This document shows, in pieces, positions 13,395 through 17,140 of a stretch of DNA of 17,140 bases; position 1 is the first letter of the stretch, and the number at the start of each line of letters is the position of its first letter. Under the pieces are notes generated by a model. That model saw nothing but the letters and a program-made list of their open reading frames with translations, did not search any database and was not told where the DNA came from. Position numbers and translations under genes: made by a program. Source of the stretch: an uncultured Dysgonomonas sp. (lineage in GTDB: Bacteria; Bacteroidota; Bacteroidia; Bacteroidales; Dysgonomonadaceae); the NCBI GenBank assembly GCA_937875275.1, contig CALNCC010000141.1:1-17140 (forward strand). The letters run 5' to 3'.

Positions 13395-15866
13395 ATGAAT
13401 TATCCTGTAAAGCAAATAGCCAATATATTGGGTGTTAAAGACTCCGATCTGCATGATGCTGAGATAAATATGCTGCTGACCGATAGTCGTCAACTTTTCA
13501 GAGCAAAAGATACATTGTTTTTTGCTTTGATCACAAAAACGAATGATGCGCATAAATTTGTCGAGGAATTATATCTGCGAGGAGTACGTAATTTTGTTGT
13601 TTCGAGAACATTACCCGAATGGGATAAATTCAAAAACACAAACTTCTTTCACGTAAAGAATACACTATCGGCATTGCAAAAAGTAGCGACCTATCATCGC
13701 CGACAGTTCGACATTCCGGTAATCGGTATAACCGGCAGTAACGGAAAAACGGTCGTGAAAGAATGGCTTTATCAGATCCTTAGTCCCGATTTCAACATAG
13801 CACATTCGCCACGCAGCTATAATTCACAGATAGGAGTTCCCCTATCGGTATGGCAAATGAACGAGAAAACACAACTGGGCATCTTCGAAGCCGGTATCTC
13901 TTTGCCGGAAGAAATGTCCAAGCTGGAGGCTGTGATACATCCCACTATCGGGATATTTACGAATATAGGACGGGCACATCAGGAGGGTTTTGAGTCCATG
14001 AAGCAGAAATGCTTGGAGAAATTAGACCTGTTTATCCATTGCGATGTTATAATCTGCGAAGAAGAAAATAAATTGCTTGAAGAATGTATGGAGATAGCCT
14101 GTTTGTCGCAAAAACGACTCACATGGTCTCGCAATGGAGCGTTCGACAGCCCTATACAAATACACAAAATAGAGAAACTGACATCCTTCTCTCTGATACA
14201 CCTTTCGGTGTTGGGATATGATGCCCATATGCAAATACCTTTTGTTGACGATGCGTCTATCGAGAATGCAATGCATGTTATTGCTGCTGCGGTATACCTG
14301 CGTGTTCCGATACGTGTTATAACCGATAGGATGAAAAACATAGAGCCGGTAGCAATGAGATTGGATGTGAGGCTGGGTAAAAATCAGAATATACTGATAA
14401 ATGACTCATACAACTCGGATATCAATTCGTTGACGATAGCTCTTGACTTTATGCAACAACGAGCTGCTCACAAGTCGCTAAAAAAAGTATTGATCTTATC
14501 AGATATTCCTCAGTCGGGATTGACGCATAAGGAATTATACAAAGAGGCTAGTTCTCTCGTGAAGGCAAAAAAAGTGGACGAGTTGATAGGTATCGGAGAA
14601 GATATATTCAACAACAAAGCGGCTTTCCATACAACCGAGGGGCATTTTTATAAGTCGATAGACGAGTTTCTGAAATCGGGAATTTGGCAATCGATCCAAA
14701 ACTCGGTCGTATTACTCAAAGGAGCTCGGGATTTCCAATTCGAGCAGATAAATAAAATACTTGAAATGAAATCGCACGAAACGCTTCTCGATGTCAATCT
14801 TGATGCTATCGTTCATAATTTCAAGTTCTATCGATCGAGATTGAATACTGATACCAAGTTGATCTGCATGGTTAAGGCTGACGGATATGGCTCCGGAGCA
14901 TGCGAGGTGGCAAAGACATTGCAGTATCACAAGTGCGATTATCTGGCTGTTGCCATAGCCGAAGAAGGAGTAATTCTTCGCAAAAGCGGAATAACGACTC
15001 CTATTATAGTCCTCAACCCCGAAGTTGGAGGATTTGAGGAATTGATGACATACCGCCTCGAACCCGAAGTATACAATTTCAGAATACTGAAAGCATATAT
15101 CAAAGAAGCCAAACAAGCCGGCATCGTTAATTATCCTGTGCACCTGAAAGTTGATACCGGAATGCATCGCTTAGGGATTACCAAAGATGATGTGCCGGAA
15201 CTTATCGAGTTGATGAAGTCGCAGAATGCGGTACGCTTACAATCTATATTCTCTCATTTGGCGGCAAGTGAAAGTTGGGATTTCGATGATTTTACAACAA
15301 CACAGATTACTACATTCAAAAATATATCAGGAGCTATACAATCGGCATTCGATTATCATATAATGAAACACATCTTAAATTCGGCAGGGATAGAACGTTT
15401 CCCCGAAGAGCAGATGGATATGGTACGTCTTGGCATCAGCCTGTACGGAATCAGCGCGAGCGGACTTGACGGCCTGCGCAATGTATGTACGCTAAAAACA
15501 ACTGTGCTGCAAATAAAAAATATCGGCGGCGGCGAAACTGTCGGCTATGGACGAAAAGGTAAAATAGAGACTGACTCGCGAATAGCAACTATCCGTATCG
15601 GGTATGCTGACGGCCTTAGCCGCAAGTTTGGCAACGGAGTAGGGAAAGTATATGTGAATGGGCAGTTTGCTCCTATCGTAGGCAACATTTGCATGGACTT
15701 GACCATGATAGACGTTACCGGCATAGAGGTACAGGAAGGCGACAGTGTTGTTATCTTCGGGCAGGAACATTCTATTTTGGATGTTGCTAATAGTATAGAT
15801 ACTATTCCGTATGAGGTTCTTACATCCGTTTCACAACGTGTGAAGCATATCTATTATCGCGAATAA
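13395..15866 (+). CDS. murF-alr: Bifunctional MurF (UDP-MurNAc-tripeptide:D-Ala-D-Ala ligase) / alanine racemase
   Basis: This 823-residue protein fuses two peptidoglycan enzymes. Residues 1 to about 455 form MurF, which adds D-Ala-D-Ala to UDP-MurNAc-tripeptide using ATP. The Mur-ligase P-loop GITGSNGKT is at 111-119, followed by FEAGIS (164-169), TNIGRAHQEGF (189-199) and NDSYNSD (336-342). Residues from about 463 to the end form a PLP-dependent alanine racemase: the PLP lysine Lys494 is in VKADGYG, and later blocks are MVRLGISLYG, ETVGYGRKG (with the catalytic Tyr), GYADGLSRKFG and GNICMDLTMIDVT. The protein both makes D-alanine from L-alanine and adds the D-Ala-D-Ala dipeptide; the Ddl ligase that joins two D-Ala comes from elsewhere. 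The fusion is a known Bacteroidetes trait. It is the last gene of the operon, and no terminator hairpin is evident in the 127 bases before tolC. Confidence 0.96.
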   Translation: MNYPVKQIANILGVKDSDLHDAEINMLLTDSRQLFRAKDTLFFALITKTNDAHKFVEELYLRGVRNFVVSRTLPEWDKFKNTNFFHVKNTLSALQKVATYHRRQFDIPVIGITGSNGKTVVKEWLYQILSPDFNIAHSPRSYNSQIGVPLSVWQMNEKTQLGIFEAGISLPEEMSKLEAVIHPTIGIFTNIGRAHQEGFESMKQKCLEKLDLFIHCDVIICEEENKLLEECMEIACLSQKRLTWSRNGAFDSPIQIHKIEKLTSFSLIHLSVLGYDAHMQIPFVDDASIENAMHVIAAAVYLRVPIRVITDRMKNIEPVAMRLDVRLGKNQNILINDSYNSDINSLTIALDFMQQRAAHKSLKKVLILSDIPQSGLTHKELYKEASSLVKAKKVDELIGIGEDIFNNKAAFHTTEGHFYKSIDEFLKSGIWQSIQNSVVLLKGARDFQFEQINKILEMKSHETLLDVNLDAIVHNFKFYRSRLNTDTKLICMVKADGYGSGACEVAKTLQYHKCDYLAVAIAEEGVILRKSGITTPIIVLNPEVGGFEELMTYRLEPEVYNFRILKAYIKEAKQAGIVNYPVHLKVDTGMHRLGITKDDVPELIELMKSQNAVRLQSIFSHLAASESWDFDDFTTTQITTFKNISGAIQSAFDYHIMKHILNSAGIERFPEEQMDMVRLGISLYGISASGLDGLRNVCTLKTTVLQIKNIGGGETVGYGRKGKIETDSRIATIRIGYADGLSRKFGNGVGKVYVNGQFAPIVGNICMDLTMIDVTGIEVQEGDSVVIFGQEHSILDVANSIDTIPYEVLTSVSQRVKHIYYRE

Positions 15867-15934
15867 ACTTTTTCTTTTCTGCTTTGTTTCAACATTTAAT
15901 AAAGGTTGGTTGTGCAGTCTATATATCGAGATAG

Positions 15935-15965
15935 TTGCATAGTCAATTATTTAGATTTATCTTTG
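15935..15965 (+). promoter_or_regulatory. Candidate promoter of the tolC-like gene
   Basis: TATCTTTG at 15958-15965 is an exact -7 box. TTG at 15935-15937 fits the -33 element with a 20-base spacer. Transcription would start about 20 bases before the start codon at 15994. Confidence 0.55.
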
Positions 15966-15993
15966 AGCTAAATTTTAGATACATTGATATAAT

Positions 15994-17140
15994 ATGTTGA
16001 ACAGAGTTTATATTATCATCCTTTCTACAATTGTGTTTTCAACAAGCATCTATTCGCAACAGCTTCTTAGCTTGGGTGATTGTCGAAATCGCGCAATAGA
16101 AAACAGCAAAACATTAAAAATCGCTTCCGAAGAAGTGCGGGTTGCACATTACAACAAAAAGGATGCGCTGTCTAAATTCTTTCCGGAGATATCATTTATG
16201 GGAGGATACGTTCACAATCAGAAAAATCTGCATCTGATACCTTCTTCTGCCATACCGCAATCTATCGACTTACCCAATCTGTCGATACCTATTCCCGAAA
16301 AACTCAGACAACAAATATTGGGAATGGGCGAAATAGATATAAGAAATATCTGGGCGGGTGGATTCACGCTTACTCAACCATTGTTTATGGGAGGTAAAAT
16401 AGTTAATTATAATGATCTCAGACGTTATGCCGAAGAATTATCGGAGACGATGCAGGACAAGAAAATGGCTGATGTGATTGTCGAGGTAGACAACGTGTAT
16501 TGGCAAGTAGTGTCGTTAACAAACAAAAAGAAGCTGGCAGATTCATATGTCGCCTTGTTGAAAAAATTGGATGCCGATATACAGATAATGGAGGAAGAGG
16601 GCGTTGCGACTAAAGCCGACCGCTTGAGTGTAAGTGTAAAGCTGAACGAAGCCGAGATGACTCAAACCAAAGCAGAGAACGGAGTGAGCCTGTCGAAAAT
16701 GTTGCTATGCCAAATATGCGGCATAGATATTACAGATCAGATAACGTTGGCTGACGAGAATGTTGCATCGGTTGATGTGGATACGAATACAATGCCGCTA
16801 TTCAACATTGATGAGGCATTGGCTAACAGGAAAGAAATCAAGAGTCTCGAACTCGCCACCCAAATATATGAGAAGAAGGAAGCAATAACAAAATCGGAGT
16901 TTATGCCTCAAGTGGCGTTAACCGCAAATTATTTGTGGACGAATCCGAATTTGGACGATGGATTTGAAAAGAAATTCAGTGGCATGTGGAATGTGGGTGT
17001 GATGGCTAAAGTTCCGCTAAATTTTTTCTCCAATTCTGCGAAACTAAATTCCGCAAGAGCCGAAACGAGAATCAAAAGGTATGAACTGGACGAAGCCAAA
17101 GAAAAAATAACATTAGAGGTCAACCAGTCGGCATACAAAT
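15994..17140 (+). CDS. TolC family outer membrane efflux protein (5' part, cut by the window end)
   Basis: The reading frame from the ATG at 15994 stays open to the last base, giving 382 residues of what is probably a 430-490 residue protein. A hydrophobic signal peptide covers about residues 1-21, with a likely cleavage just before QQLLSLGDC. The mature part begins with the LSLGDCRNRAIENSK helix typical of outer-membrane efflux proteins. The FFPEISFMGGY and TQPLFMGGK strands follow, then long amphipathic helices with the TolC-type motif TKADRLSVSVKLNEAE (about 206-221). The second half-repeat starts with the FMPQVALTANYLW strand, and PLNFFSN near residue 344 is again diagnostic. Such proteins form the trimeric outer-membrane channel for RND, ABC or MFS efflux pumps or type I secretion; the adaptor and pump genes expected downstream would identify its cargo but lie outside the window. 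Confidence 0.9.
   Translation, partial: MLNRVYIIILSTIVFSTSIYSQQLLSLGDCRNRAIENSKTLKIASEEVRVAHYNKKDALSKFFPEISFMGGYVHNQKNLHLIPSSAIPQSIDLPNLSIPIPEKLRQQILGMGEIDIRNIWAGGFTLTQPLFMGGKIVNYNDLRRYAEELSETMQDKKMADVIVEVDNVYWQVVSLTNKKKLADSYVALLKKLDADIQIMEEEGVATKADRLSVSVKLNEAEMTQTKAENGVSLSKMLLCQICGIDITDQITLADENVASVDVDTNTMPLFNIDEALANRKEIKSLELATQIYEKKEAITKSEFMPQVALTANYLWTNPNLDDGFEKKFSGMWNVGVMAKVPLNFFSNSAKLNSARAETRIKRYELDEAKEKITLEVNQSAYK

Overview
The window looks like a chromosomal core-gene region of a Bacteroidales bacterium, plausibly Dysgonomonas-like or Parabacteroides-like; the genus is a guess. The main reasons are a MurF–alanine racemase fusion, a GSCFA-domain gene, a glsA/glsB-type glycine-lipid pair, a surE–lpxB pair, a Tat-type Gfo/Idh oxidoreductase, almost no Shine-Dalgarno sequences (A-rich stretches precede start codons instead), and several Bacteroidetes-type -7 boxes (TAnnTTTG). 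I see no tRNA, rRNA, CRISPR array, transposase or prophage gene. The sequence is therefore mostly housekeeping rather than an accessory island.

Layout. (1) Bases 1-2353, plus strand: a tightly packed run made of the 3' end of a lysophospholipid-acyltransferase gene (glsA-like), a glsB-like N-acyltransferase, ogt (alkylated-DNA repair) and maf (nucleotide pyrophosphatase). The last two junctions are 4-base ATGA overlaps. (2) 2381-3220, minus strand: a TerC-family membrane protein, convergent with maf. (3) 3364-5260, plus: surE and lpxB, 1 base apart, behind a promoter shared back to back with terC. (4) 5489-7375, plus: yceD/DUF177, rpmF (L32) and fabH, with an intrinsic terminator between rpmF and fabH. 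(5) 7505-8848, minus: a Tat-signal Gfo/Idh/MocA oxidoreductase, separated from fabH by a bidirectional terminator. (6) 9098-10309, plus: an ApgM-type alkaline-phosphatase-superfamily enzyme that could be a phosphoglycerate mutase or a homoserine kinase; it ends in its own terminator. (7) 10486-15866, plus: a probable operon of a long divergent amidophosphoribosyltransferase-like protein, a GSCFA protein and the MurF-Alr fusion. (8) 15994 to the end, plus: a TolC-family outer-membrane efflux protein cut by the window edge.

The recurring theme is the cell envelope: glycine lipids (glsA/B), lipid A (lpxB), fatty-acid initiation (fabH), peptidoglycan precursors (murF-alr) and outer-membrane export (tolC). 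Mixed in are ribosome maturation (yceD, rpmF) and nucleotide or metabolite upkeep (surE, maf, ogt).

No gene-free stretch exceeds 300 bases. The longest are 8849-9097, which holds a candidate apgM promoter and weak hairpins, and 5261-5488, which holds the yceD promoter and otherwise nothing I can recognise. I did not find a clearly new multi-gene system. The best leads are the divergent PurF-like protein in an operon with the GSCFA and cell-wall genes, the ambiguous ApgM/homoserine kinase, and the glycine-lipid (commendamide-type) genes.
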